A stretch of 8,421 bases of DNA from DATARH01 sp035935235 (GTDB taxonomy: Bacteria; Pseudomonadota; Alphaproteobacteria; ATCC43930; CGMCC-115725): the NCBI GenBank assembly GCA_035935235.1, contig DASYXG010000414.1:1-8421 (forward strand), in the 5' to 3' direction. Under the pieces are notes generated by a model that worked only from the letters and a program-made list of their open reading frames with translations, was not told the origin of the DNA and did not search any database. Every line of letters begins with the position of its first letter. Position 1 is the first letter of the stretch. Below, one piece after another: positions 1-6,444 of this stretch. Position numbers and translations under genes: made by a program.

Positions 1-1080
1 GCGCAATCGGCGCTGGCCGATGTCAGCGACTACCAGCTCGCCGCCGCCTATCTCTCGCTGACCGGGAATATCACGACTCAGGCGATCACGGTCGCCGGAC
101 TGCGGGCGCAGATCAAAACCGTCGAGGACATCCTCGCCGACGACGAAAAGAACCTGAGCCTCGTCAAGACCCAACAGGCCGGCGGTACGGCGACGATGGT
201 CGACGTGACGACGGCCCAAACCCAACTGGCCAACGACCGCGCCTTACTCCCGCCGCTGCGCCAGCAACTGAGTGTCGCGCGCGATGCGCTCACCGTTTAT
301 GTCGGTAAGACACCGGCCGATTGGCGACCGCCCGACTTCGATCTTAAGAGCCTTGCTCTGCCGACAACCGTGCCGGTAAGCCTGCCCTCGTCACTGGTGC
401 GGCAACGCCCGGACATCCTGGCCGCCGAGGCGCAGCTTCATGCCAATGCCGCGCTCGTCGGCGTCGCCACCGCGAACCTCTTTCCGAACTTCACGCTGAA
501 CGCGAATGTGCTGCAGAGCGCCACCAATCTCGGCAATTTCTTCTCGGGCGCCTACACCGCCTACAACCTCGGCGCCGCCATGGCGGCGCCTATTTTTCAC
601 GGCGGCGCGCTGCAGGCGCAGCAGCGCGCGGCCAGGGACGCGTTCGATGCGTCCTGGGCGGCCTATCGCGGGACGGTGATCACCGCCTTTGGCCAAGTCG
701 CCGACCTGCTGCAGGCGCTCGCGCATGATGACGAAGCGGTAAAGACGCAGCGCGCGGCGCTGGCCTCGGCCGAGGAGGCGCTAAAACTCGCCCGGCTCAG
801 CTATCAGGCCGGCAACTCCACGCTGCTGCAGCTGCTCGACCCCGAGCGCCAGCGCCAACAAGCGCAGCTCGGTGTCGTCCGCGCCGAGACGCAGCGGCTG
901 ATCGACACCGCTCAGCTCATGGTCGCGCTCGGCAGCGGCTGGTGGAACACTCCGCCCTCCGAGCCTGGCCCCGGACCTGACCCGCACGCCGTCGCCCCCG
1001 GCTCGCCGACGTCAACCGCCGCACCGCCCGAGACCGTACCGCCCGACTCGGGCCCGTTCTGGGAAAGGTGGTTCAAATAG
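1..1080 (+). CDS. RND-type efflux outer-membrane factor, NodT/TolC family (5' truncated)
   Basis: This frame is open from the first base to TAG at 1078-1080 and gives 359 residues; the signal peptide and start lie upstream of the window. The ATG at 196 is internal, because the reading frame continues through conserved family sequence before it. Outer-membrane efflux proteins of this family form trimeric channels with an inner-membrane RND pump and a periplasmic adaptor. Recognisable family signatures are LPSSLVRQRPDILAAEAQLH (about residues 128-147), a following alanine-rich GVATANLFPNF stretch, the strand APIFHGGAL, the helical FGQVADLLQALAHDDEAVKTQ segment and the closing SYQAGNSTLLQLLDPERQ ... 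ALGSGWW. After GSGWW comes a proline-rich tail of about 43 residues ending in FWERWFK, probably a periplasmic extension. Partner pump genes would be expected upstream. Family assignment is firm; the transported compound is unknown. Confidence 0.93.
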   Translation, partial: AQSALADVSDYQLAAAYLSLTGNITTQAITVAGLRAQIKTVEDILADDEKNLSLVKTQQAGGTATMVDVTTAQTQLANDRALLPPLRQQLSVARDALTVYVGKTPADWRPPDFDLKSLALPTTVPVSLPSSLVRQRPDILAAEAQLHANAALVGVATANLFPNFTLNANVLQSATNLGNFFSGAYTAYNLGAAMAAPIFHGGALQAQQRAARDAFDASWAAYRGTVITAFGQVADLLQALAHDDEAVKTQRAALASAEEALKLARLSYQAGNSTLLQLLDPERQRQQAQLGVVRAETQRLIDTAQLMVALGSGWWNTPPSEPGPGPDPHAVAPGSPTSTAAPPETVPPDSGPFWERWFK

Positions 1081-1107
1081 CCCTGGCCGGTGACGCCGCC
1101 GACTTTC

Positions 1108-1122
1108 GACGCCCTTGGCGTC
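1108..1122. terminator. Small hairpin between convergent genes (possible terminator)
   Basis: GACGCC (1108-1113), loop CTT and GGCGTC (1117-1122) form a perfect 6-bp GC-rich stem between the ends of two convergent genes. It overlaps the stop codon of the minus-strand gene. An alternative 7-bp pairing, TGACGCC (1091-1097) with GGCGTCA (1117-1123), shares the 3' arm. No run of T follows on either strand, so it is not a canonical intrinsic terminator. The position is the main reason to list it. Confidence 0.3.
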
Positions 1123-2710
1123 ACTTATCCAGCCACACGTCCTCGAACCGCCAGCCGTTGTAGATGCTGTTCGACATCAGCTTTACGTTCTTGACCTCGG
1201 GCCGCCAGCAAGTGGCCTGGCGCATGGCGTAAAGGATCGGTCGCACGACCCGCTCCTGCAAGCTGGCGTCCAGCTTCCAGACCATCTCCTTGCGCTTCTG
1301 CGGATCGGGCTCGGCCGATTGTTGGTCGACCATCTTGTCCCAGTCGCGGTCGCAGGTGTGGGTGTAGTTGCGGTTCGAGTCGCAGACGTAGTTTTCATAG
1401 AAATTCTGGTCGGGATCGTCGAGGCCGCTGCCAACGAGGCTCTGCGCCATGACGAAATCCGAGCGCACCAGCTTTGGCAGCCACTGCGCGGTTTCGACCA
1501 GTTCTATTTCGCCGTCGATCCAGATGTTTTTCAGCTGATCGATGAGGATCGCCGCCGGGTCGCGGTAGATCGCCAAATTGCGCGCCGAGATCTTGACCGC
1601 GAGATGCTTGTCCGGTCCGTAGCCGAGTTTTTGCATGAGCGCCTGCGCGGCGGCGCGGCTCTTGGCGACATCGGGATCGTAGCCGGGCAGCTTTTGCATC
1701 ATCTCCTTCGGCATCGCCCAAACGCCTTCCGGCCCCGGCAGCATCGCCGTGCTGATGTCGCCCTGGCCTTCGCCAAGAATGTCGATCAGCGCCTTGTGAT
1801 CGATCGACATCGCGATCGCGCGGCGCAGATCGAGATTGTCGAAGGGTGGCTTTTGGGTGATCAGCAGATTGGGCGCGACATTGAGCGGTTCAGTCTCGCA
1901 GATCGCGGACGGCATTTGGCTCTGCACGTCCTTCAGCATCGGGATGGTGACCTCGTAGGGGAAGGTCATATCGAAATTCCCCGCGATGAAAGCGAGGATT
2001 GCGGTCGAACGGTTGGGGATGATCGTCCACTCGATGGCGTCGAGATACGGCAAGCCCGGCTTCCAGTAATTGGGGTTCTTGACCACCTTGATCGACTGGT
2101 TGGGCTTGAACTCGGCGAACATGAAGGGGCCGGTGCCGATCGGGTGCTGGCGCATCTGCGATGCGGGAACGTGGCAGGGATAGACCGGGCTGAACCCCGA
2201 GGCCAGCAGCGCGAGGAATGAGGGCTGCCGCCGCTTCAGGTGGAAGGTCGCCTGGAAATCGCTGTCGGCCGTCACCTTGTCGAGATTGATCCACCAGGCC
2301 TCGCGCGCATTGAGACGCAGCTTGTCGTCGGCCTTTCCCTGCAGCAAATCCCAGGTGCATTTGACGTCGTTAGCGGTAAACGGTTTCCCGTCATGCCACT
2401 TGACGCCCTGGCGCAGTTTGAAGGTGAGCAGGGTGCCGTCATCGTTCCACGACCAACTCTCGGCGAGGTCGGGGACGATGTCGTTGAGCGTATTCTCCTT
2501 CTGGTTCGGATCGAAGACGACAAGGTTGTTGAATACCCCCATCATCGGCGCAACAACCGAGATGGTGCCCTCTTCGTAGATCGACATGTTGGCCGGGCTG
2601 TCGCGGTGATAGACGCGCAGCGTGCCGCCCGGCTTTTGCGCAAAGGCACCCCCCGTGAACACCAGCGCCAAACCCATCGCGATCATCCCGGCGCGCGCGA
2701 TGTGCTTCAT
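1121..2710 (-). CDS. ABC transporter substrate-binding protein, family 5 (DppA/OppA type)
   Basis: This encodes an exported solute receptor of 529 residues, the usual size for family 5 (peptide, opine, nickel and related ligands). I place the start at the ATG whose complement is 2708-2710: it has a strong GGGGAGGAG ribosome-binding site just upstream and begins a clean signal peptide, MKHIARAG followed by a hydrophobic core and GGAFA, with cleavage expected after residue 24. An in-frame ATG 30 bases further upstream would add an unlikely charged extension. The family signature LTFKLRQGVKWHDGKPFTAN spans residues 95-114, and the second-lobe motif HPIGTGPFMF with KNPNYWKPGLPYLD follows. Permease and ATPase genes are absent on both sides (an efflux gene converges, tup genes diverge), so the receptor looks orphaned and must share a transporter encoded elsewhere. 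The ligand cannot be read from the sequence. Confidence 0.93.
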   Translation of the reverse strand: MKHIARAGMIAMGLALVFTGGAFAQKPGGTLRVYHRDSPANMSIYEEGTISVVAPMMGVFNNLVVFDPNQKENTLNDIVPDLAESWSWNDDGTLLTFKLRQGVKWHDGKPFTANDVKCTWDLLQGKADDKLRLNAREAWWINLDKVTADSDFQATFHLKRRQPSFLALLASGFSPVYPCHVPASQMRQHPIGTGPFMFAEFKPNQSIKVVKNPNYWKPGLPYLDAIEWTIIPNRSTAILAFIAGNFDMTFPYEVTIPMLKDVQSQMPSAICETEPLNVAPNLLITQKPPFDNLDLRRAIAMSIDHKALIDILGEGQGDISTAMLPGPEGVWAMPKEMMQKLPGYDPDVAKSRAAAQALMQKLGYGPDKHLAVKISARNLAIYRDPAAILIDQLKNIWIDGEIELVETAQWLPKLVRSDFVMAQSLVGSGLDDPDQNFYENYVCDSNRNYTHTCDRDWDKMVDQQSAEPDPQKRKEMVWKLDASLQERVVRPILYAMRQATCWRPEVKNVKLMSNSIYNGWRFEDVWLDK

Positions 2711-2730
2711 GCTGCTTCTCCTCCCCAACC

Positions 2731-2740
2731 TTGCCGGCAA
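2731..2740. repeat. 10-bp perfect palindrome in a divergent promoter region
   Basis: TTGCCGGCAA is self-complementary and lies in the 75-bp spacer between the divergent substrate-binding protein gene and the tungstate permease gene. It sits just upstream of the ribosome-binding site of the former. It could be an operator half or pure chance; no second copy is visible in the spacer. Confidence 0.25.
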
Positions 2741-2749
2741 CGCCGAGTA

Positions 2750-2768
2750 TCGTTAGCCATACTATCGA
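2750..2768. promoter_or_regulatory. Imperfect inverted repeat upstream of tupB (candidate operator)
   Basis: TCGTTAG (2750-2756), five bases, then CTATCGA (2762-2768) form a 7-bp inverted repeat with one mismatched pair, centred about 27 bases before the GTG start of the tungstate permease gene. Molybdate and tungstate uptake genes are often controlled by ModE- or TunR-type regulators that bind palindromes containing CGTTA-like half-sites. That parallel is suggestive only, since the arms here lack the usual TATA-rich centre. The function is inferred from position. Confidence 0.25.
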
Positions 2769-2785
2769 GCTAGACGGATTGTTTC

Positions 2786-3478
2786 GTGAGTGATTTTGCA
2801 ACGCTGGCAGACGCCTTCGCCAGCCGCGAGCTGTGGCAGATCGTCGGGCTCTCCTTGACGGTGAGCGTCAGCGCGGCGGGCATCGCTACGCTGTTGGGGT
2901 TGCCGTTCGGCGCAGCGCTGGCGGTTTGGCGTTTTCCCGGGCGAGGCGCAATCGTCGTCGGCGCCAACGCGCTGCTCGGCCTGCCGCCGGTGGTGGTCGG
3001 GCTGGTGCTCTATCTGTTGTTGTCGCATTCGGGTCCCCTTGGAAGCCTCGGCCTATTGTTTACCCCCGGTGCGATGATCGTCGCGCAGACCGTGCTCGCG
3101 CTGCCGATCGTCACCGCGCTCGCGCACCGCGCAGCGGAAGAACGCTGGGCGGAATACGGCGATGCGCTGATGGATCTGGGCGCCAGCCGGATCGCCGCGC
3201 TGCCGGCGCTGATCGCGATGGCACGCGCAGCGATGCTGACCGCTGCGCTCGCGGGATTTGGCCGGACGGTCTCGGAAGTCGGCGCCATCATCATTGTCGG
3301 CGGCAATATCGCCGCCTATACCCGGACGATGACCACCGCGATCGTGCTGGAGACCAGCAAGGGCAACCTGCCGCTGGCGCTCGGCCTCGGCATGGTGCTG
3401 ATCGGACTGTCGACAATGATTTGCGCGAGCGCTTTCGCCCTTGTCGGGCGCGCGGGTTGGAAACCGGGAGGCGTTTAG
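2786..3478 (+). CDS. tupB: Tungstate ABC transporter permease, TupB-like
   Basis: This is an inner-membrane permease of 230 residues, the normal length for TupB. Start is GTG at 2786: an in-frame TAG lies 15 bases upstream and there is no ATG nearby. The ribosome-binding site is weak (only GGA at 2776-2778), so initiation may be inefficient. About five hydrophobic segments are visible (roughly residues 18-48, 55-79, 91-113, 140-160 and 195-221). The cytoplasmic coupling region lies around 124-174, with LGASRIAALPALI, AGFGRTVSEVGAIIIVGGNI and a downstream YTRTMTTAIVLETSKGNLPL, which are close to TupB-type permeases and differ from ModB. The stop codon overlaps the next start by one base (TAGTG), so it is translationally coupled to the tungstate-binding protein gene. 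The cognate ATPase gene (tupC) is not adjacent. A molybdate or mixed-oxyanion role cannot be excluded. Confidence 0.9.
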   Translation: MSDFATLADAFASRELWQIVGLSLTVSVSAAGIATLLGLPFGAALAVWRFPGRGAIVVGANALLGLPPVVVGLVLYLLLSHSGPLGSLGLLFTPGAMIVAQTVLALPIVTALAHRAAEERWAEYGDALMDLGASRIAALPALIAMARAAMLTAALAGFGRTVSEVGAIIIVGGNIAAYTRTMTTAIVLETSKGNLPLALGLGMVLIGLSTMICASAFALVGRAGWKPGGV

Positions 3479-4314
3479 TGGTTCGGAGATTATGGTTCGC
3501 CATTCTTGCCGCGGCTGCGCTGTTCTCAGCTGGCGGCACCAGCGCGCAGACACAAGCACCGGAGACGATCACCCTCGCGTCGACGACCTCAGTCGATAAT
3601 TCAGGATTGCTCGCGGCGATCCTGCCGGATTTCACCAAGGCGACCGGCATCACCGTGCACGTGCTGGCGCTCGGCACCGGCCAGGCGCTCGACACCGCCC
3701 GCCGCGGCGACGCCGACATCGTCCTCGTCCACGACCCGGAGGCGGAGCAGAAATTCATCGATGATGGTAACGGGCTGAGCCCCAAGCAGATCGCCTGGAA
3801 CGACTTCATCATCGTCGGGCCTGGCGACGATCCTGCCCACGTCGCCGGCGGCAAGAATGCCATTATCGCGTTGACCGCAATCGCCACCAAAGAAGCGAAC
3901 TTCGTCTCGCGCGGCGACAAGAGCGGCACCAATGCGCTCGAATTGCGCCTGTGGAAACGCGCCGGGATCGATCCTAAGAGCGGCGCCGGCAGCTGGTACA
4001 AGGACATTGGCGGCGGCATGGGCGCCGCGCTCAACGCCGCCGCGGCGATGCCGGCCTACACGCTGTCGGATCGCGGCACCTGGCTCAGCTTCAAGAACAA
4101 GGGGCCGCTCAAGATCGCGATCGAGGGCGATTCGGCGCTGATCAACCGCTACGATGTCATCGAACTCAACCCGAAGACCCATGCCGGCGCCAAACTGGCG
4201 CCGGCACATCAGCTCGCGGCATGGCTCGCGAGCCAGGCAGGTCAGGACGCGATCGGCGCCTTTCGGGTTGGCGGAGAGACGCTGTTCAACCCCTCCGCCG
4301 CCGACCCGAAATAG
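3478..4314 (+). CDS. tupA: Tungstate-binding periplasmic protein, TupA-like
   Basis: This encodes the periplasmic receptor that delivers tungstate to the TupB permease; it has 278 residues. The start is GTG at 3478, sharing its G with the stop codon of tupB, with a good GGGAGG site at 3466-3471. The frame is open far upstream but contains no start-compatible conserved sequence there. A signal peptide (MVRRLWFAILAAAALF ... GGTSA) predicts cleavage after about residue 23. Family hallmarks are LASTTSVDNSGLL (residues 33-45, the TTTS-type oxyanion loop, here STTS), SRGDKSGTNALE (144-155, with the conserved arginine) and GGGMGAALNAAAAMPAYTLS followed by DRGTW. The order is B then A and no ATPase gene follows; the next gene is convergent. 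Tungstate is the best guess because these motifs differ from ModA, but specificity is inferred from family resemblance. Confidence 0.92.
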   Translation: MVRRLWFAILAAAALFSAGGTSAQTQAPETITLASTTSVDNSGLLAAILPDFTKATGITVHVLALGTGQALDTARRGDADIVLVHDPEAEQKFIDDGNGLSPKQIAWNDFIIVGPGDDPAHVAGGKNAIIALTAIATKEANFVSRGDKSGTNALELRLWKRAGIDPKSGAGSWYKDIGGGMGAALNAAAAMPAYTLSDRGTWLSFKNKGPLKIAIEGDSALINRYDVIELNPKTHAGAKLAPAHQLAAWLASQAGQDAIGAFRVGGETLFNPSAADPK

Positions 4315-4336
4315 CGGCCGCTGCTAGGACCGGGGG

Positions 4337-4507
4337 TTAGTAACGGTCCCAATCGTGGTGCCAATGGTGCCGGCCCCAATAAGGGTGCCAGTAAGGATGG
4401 GAGCAACGCACGCCCCACGGCGTATCCCAGCAAGCCGCGTTGGTGGTGGTCGCGGTGGTGGCGCCAAGCAGCAGCACCACGGCAAGGGCGCTCAAAATCG
4501 TCTTCAT
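4337..4507 (-). CDS. Small exported His/Trp/Tyr-rich protein
   Basis: A 56-residue reading frame on the minus strand. I choose the ATG complementary to 4505-4507 because it is preceded by AGGTGAGG and opens a textbook signal peptide (MKTILSALAVVLLLGATTAT); an in-frame ATG 45 bases further upstream adds an unconvincing leader. Cleavage is expected near residue 24 (TNA/AC). The mature part of about 32 residues contains six His, six Trp, three Tyr and two Cys (residues 26 and 35), with the tetrapeptide HPYW repeated at 37-40 and 41-44 and a closing HHWHHDW segment. The composition suggests metal or surface binding in the periplasm or outside the cell. Short exported peptides of this look are, to my knowledge, common as hypothetical proteins in rhizobia. 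The Cys at +2 is not in a proper lipobox. Function unknown; convergent with tupA, 22 bases apart. Confidence 0.72.
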   Translation of the reverse strand: MKTILSALAVVLLLGATTATTTNAACWDTPWGVRCSHPYWHPYWGRHHWHHDWDRY

Positions 4508-4539
4508 GGCCTCACCTATCTGTTGCCAGATGATGCCAG

Positions 4540-4568
4540 AAAAACGGAACACCCTCGTTTCCTGTTCC
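4540..4568 (-). terminator. Candidate intrinsic terminator after the hotdog gene
   Basis: Read on the minus strand, GGAACA, an 11-base loop and TGTTCC form a 6-bp stem (arms at 4563-4568 and 4546-4551), followed after one base by five T residues (4544-4540). It lies about 27 bases past the stop of the double-hotdog protein gene, where a minus-strand operon would be expected to end, and before the small exported protein gene. The stem is short and only half GC, so strength is doubtful. Confidence 0.4.
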
Positions 4569-4594
4569 CAGAAAATCGATTGATCCAGGATGGG

Positions 4595-5392
4595 TTAGGC
4601 AGCGGCAAGCTGGCGGGGTCGATAAATCGAAAGATGGTCGACCCGGGCTACCGGCCTGGTTTCGTTTGCCAAAACCAGCGCGTCGATATCGACGAATGCA
4701 TGACCTTTGTGTTCGTAATTTCCGGTCACGCGGGCACGCACGCTGAGGGTTTCGCCGACCCGAACGGCGGAAAAATGCCGGATCTTGCTGCCGACATGCA
4801 TCCACGGCCCGAAGGTGACGTTGCGGGTGAGCGCGAAATTGCACATGCGCAGCACGACGACCGGGTGAACCAGCCCTTCCTTCTGGTAAAGCGGCGAGGT
4901 CTCCCGGACATCCTGGAGATATTGCGCGGCGAGGTCTGGGGTCGCCTCCAGGGGCACCATGCCGAGCCACGTGCCGACGGCTAACGACTGTTCGTCGGCG
5001 GTCGGGCGCGACGAGCGCTCGGCCACCTGACGAAATTCGGCGAGTGCCGGCGGGGCGACGGCTTGAGGCAGCGCCGCGGCCCCGGTCGCGCACAGCACGC
5101 CGCGGCATTCAAGTCGGATGTCGAGGCCGCCGCCCTCTTCCGTCGCGGTGACGGTGACGTGGTCGCCGTCATAGGTCGGCTTGGAAAACCGGCATTCGGC
5201 GGTGCCGTGCTCGAGCCAGTCGCAGCCCCAACGCTCGACCGGCAGATGCGTCATGTAGGCGTAGACATCGACCCCAGGAACCAACCCGCCGCCAAAGCCG
5301 AATTTCTTGGCGACCGCGTCGTCGTGGATCTTGTTCTCCGAGACCTTGGCGGTGTTGTAGGCCTCGACATGATAGGGGGCGAGAGGGGGCAT
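4595..5392 (-). CDS. Double-hotdog, MaoC-like protein (putative hydratase or thioesterase-fold enzyme)
   Basis: A 265-residue protein starting at the ATG complementary to 5390-5392, seven bases after the stop of the dehydrogenase gene; GTGAGG overlapping that stop serves as ribosome-binding site, so translation is coupled. The N-terminal half resembles the MaoC/(R)-enoyl-CoA hydratase active-site helix: NKIHDDAVAKKFGFGGGLVP at residues 20-39, matching NPIHxDxxxAxxxGF. The catalytic Asp normally found three residues before the Asn-Pro pair is replaced by Ser18, while His23 is kept, so classic hydratase chemistry is uncertain. The C-terminal half (about 145-260) reads as a second hotdog, with a GSKIRHFSAVRVGETLSVRA strand pair and a closing VARVDHLSIYRPR. 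Double-hotdog proteins usually act on acyl-CoA or related thioesters. The neighbours suggest a catabolic role; the substrate is unknown. It could also be a non-catalytic acyl binder. Confidence 0.82.
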   Translation of the reverse strand: MPPLAPYHVEAYNTAKVSENKIHDDAVAKKFGFGGGLVPGVDVYAYMTHLPVERWGCDWLEHGTAECRFSKPTYDGDHVTVTATEEGGGLDIRLECRGVLCATGAAALPQAVAPPALAEFRQVAERSSRPTADEQSLAVGTWLGMVPLEATPDLAAQYLQDVRETSPLYQKEGLVHPVVVLRMCNFALTRNVTFGPWMHVGSKIRHFSAVRVGETLSVRARVTGNYEHKGHAFVDIDALVLANETRPVARVDHLSIYRPRQLAAA

Positions 5393-5399
5393 GGCGGCC

Positions 5400-6332
5400 T
5401 CACTTGCTCTTGTCGGCGAGGACCGAATTGGTCTTCTCGATCGGCACCTTAGGCTGCTCGACCCCGGCGCGCTCGACCTGGAGGATCATCGGCGAGCGGC
5501 TGTCGCGCTGCTGCCAGCCGCGCCCCATCGCCTCGGTCAATTCCTCGAGGGTCAGATTGGCCAGGCGCATCGGCACGCCGATCTCCTTGCCGAGCCCAAC
5601 CGCGAGCGAGACATCCTTGTGCAGCAGCCGGAGCGCGAAGTCAGCCGGGTCGTACTGGCCGGCGAGGAACTTACCCAATCGGTCGAAGGTGCGCGCACGC
5701 CCGGTCGCGCCCTGACGCACCGCGTCCCACATCTCGAACGGGTTGACCCCGGCCTTGATGCCCATGGTGAAAACCTCGGCCAAGGCGACGCTCATCATGG
5801 CGCTGGTGCAATTGTGCACGAGCTTGACGATCGTTCCGGCCCCGATCGGGCCGATATATTTGGCCTGATCACCCATCGCGCCGAGCACCGCCTGATAGCG
5901 GCCGAACTGCTGCTCGTCGCCGCCAACCCAGATCGCCATCTTGCCGGAGGCCGCGCCGCCCGGGCCGCCACTCACGGGGGAATCGAGCATGTAGAGGTTC
6001 TTTTCGGCGAAAGCGGCGTTGATCTTGCGGACGACCGAGACCGAGTTGGTCGACATGTCGAAAAAGGCCGTGTCGGGCCTCATGCCCTCGATCAGCCCGT
6101 TGGGGCCGAGCGCCACCGCCTCGACATCGGCCGGCACCGGCAGCGAGGTGAATACCACCTCCGACTGCTCGCCGACCGCTTTCGGACTGTCGGCCCAGAT
6201 GGCGCCTTTCGCCAAGTAGGGCTCGGCCGCGGCGCGGCGGATGTCGTGGACGACAAGCTGATGCCCTGCCTTCTGCAGGTTGGCGGCCATGCCCTTGCCC
6301 ATCATGCCGAGCCCGATGAAACCGACCTTCAT
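5400..6332 (-). CDS. NAD(P)-dependent oxidoreductase, 3-hydroxyisobutyrate dehydrogenase family
   Basis: This encodes a 310-residue beta-hydroxyacid dehydrogenase, slightly longer than the usual 290-300. The start ATG (complement of 6330-6332) has GGAG nearby and begins directly with the Rossmann motif: MKVGFIGLGMMGKGMAANL, glycines 7, 9 and 12. The second strand ends in VVHDIRR (residues 27-33); Asp30 favours NAD while Arg32/33 could accept NADP, so cofactor choice is open. The substrate-loop signature DSPVSGGPGGAASGKMAIWV lies at 117-136, and the catalytic lysine is Lys170 in GAGTIVKLVHN, with the helical all-alpha domain following. Such enzymes oxidise 3-hydroxyacids such as hydroxyisobutyrate or reduce tartronate semialdehyde and related aldehydes; the exact substrate cannot be assigned. 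The gene is immediately upstream of the double-hotdog gene and downstream of the VOC gene, separated from the latter by a palindromic repeat pair. Confidence 0.94.
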   Translation of the reverse strand: MKVGFIGLGMMGKGMAANLQKAGHQLVVHDIRRAAAEPYLAKGAIWADSPKAVGEQSEVVFTSLPVPADVEAVALGPNGLIEGMRPDTAFFDMSTNSVSVVRKINAAFAEKNLYMLDSPVSGGPGGAASGKMAIWVGGDEQQFGRYQAVLGAMGDQAKYIGPIGAGTIVKLVHNCTSAMMSVALAEVFTMGIKAGVNPFEMWDAVRQGATGRARTFDRLGKFLAGQYDPADFALRLLHKDVSLAVGLGKEIGVPMRLANLTLEELTEAMGRGWQQRDSRSPMILQVERAGVEQPKVPIEKTNSVLADKSK

Positions 6333-6357
6333 GTGCTGTTCTCCACTTCATTTTTTT

Positions 6358-6440
6358 CCGTCATGCCCGGGCTTGTCCCGGGCATCCACGGATCCTGCGG
6401 TTGAAAACGTGGATGGCCGGGCTTGTCCCGGCCATCACGG
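6358..6440. repeat. Paired palindromic repeats, REP/BIME-like
   Basis: Two palindromic units face each other in the 112-bp gap between the VOC and dehydrogenase genes. Unit 1 (6358-6391) has arms ATGCCCGGG (6363-6371) and CCCGGGCAT (6377-6385) around CTTGT. Unit 2 (6408-6440) has arms ATGGCCGGG (6413-6421) and CCCGGCCAT (6427-6435) around the same CTTGT. The inner flanks CATCCACG (6383-6390) and CGTGGATG (6408-6415) are perfect inverted repeats, so the pair can also fold as one long hairpin. Similar GTCATGCCCGGG-type palindromes are, from memory, scattered in many copies in Bradyrhizobium and relatives. No T-run follows on the minus strand, so this is not a standard terminator, although it could slow transcription or stabilise mRNA ends inside the operon. 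Confidence 0.88.
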
Positions 6441-6444
6441 CAGA

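Noticed and set aside
1115..2221. Long plus-strand open frame of 368 codons opposite the substrate-binding protein gene
   Set aside because: It is a shadow of a well-supported family 5 receptor gene; its sequence is low-complexity and rich in Arg, Asp, Leu and Val, with no recognisable domain.
2833..3477. Open frame upstream of and continuous with tupA, suggesting a much longer protein
   Set aside because: The upstream part overlaps tupB in another frame and is arginine-rich junk; the GTG at 3478 with a good ribosome-binding site and signal peptide marks the true start.
4313..4322. Perfect palindrome AGCGGCCGCT just after tupA
   Set aside because: No loop and no T-run, so not a terminator; a short GC palindrome is expected occasionally in such GC-rich DNA.
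5391..6404. Plus-strand open frame of 337 codons
   Set aside because: Antisense to the dehydrogenase gene, whose Rossmann and catalytic motifs are unmistakable; typical high-GC shadow.
6358..6440. Two similar repeat units considered as a CRISPR fragment
   Set aside because: The units are palindromic, inverted rather than direct, differ in the stem and have only one 16-17-base spacer; they fit REP/BIME-type elements instead.
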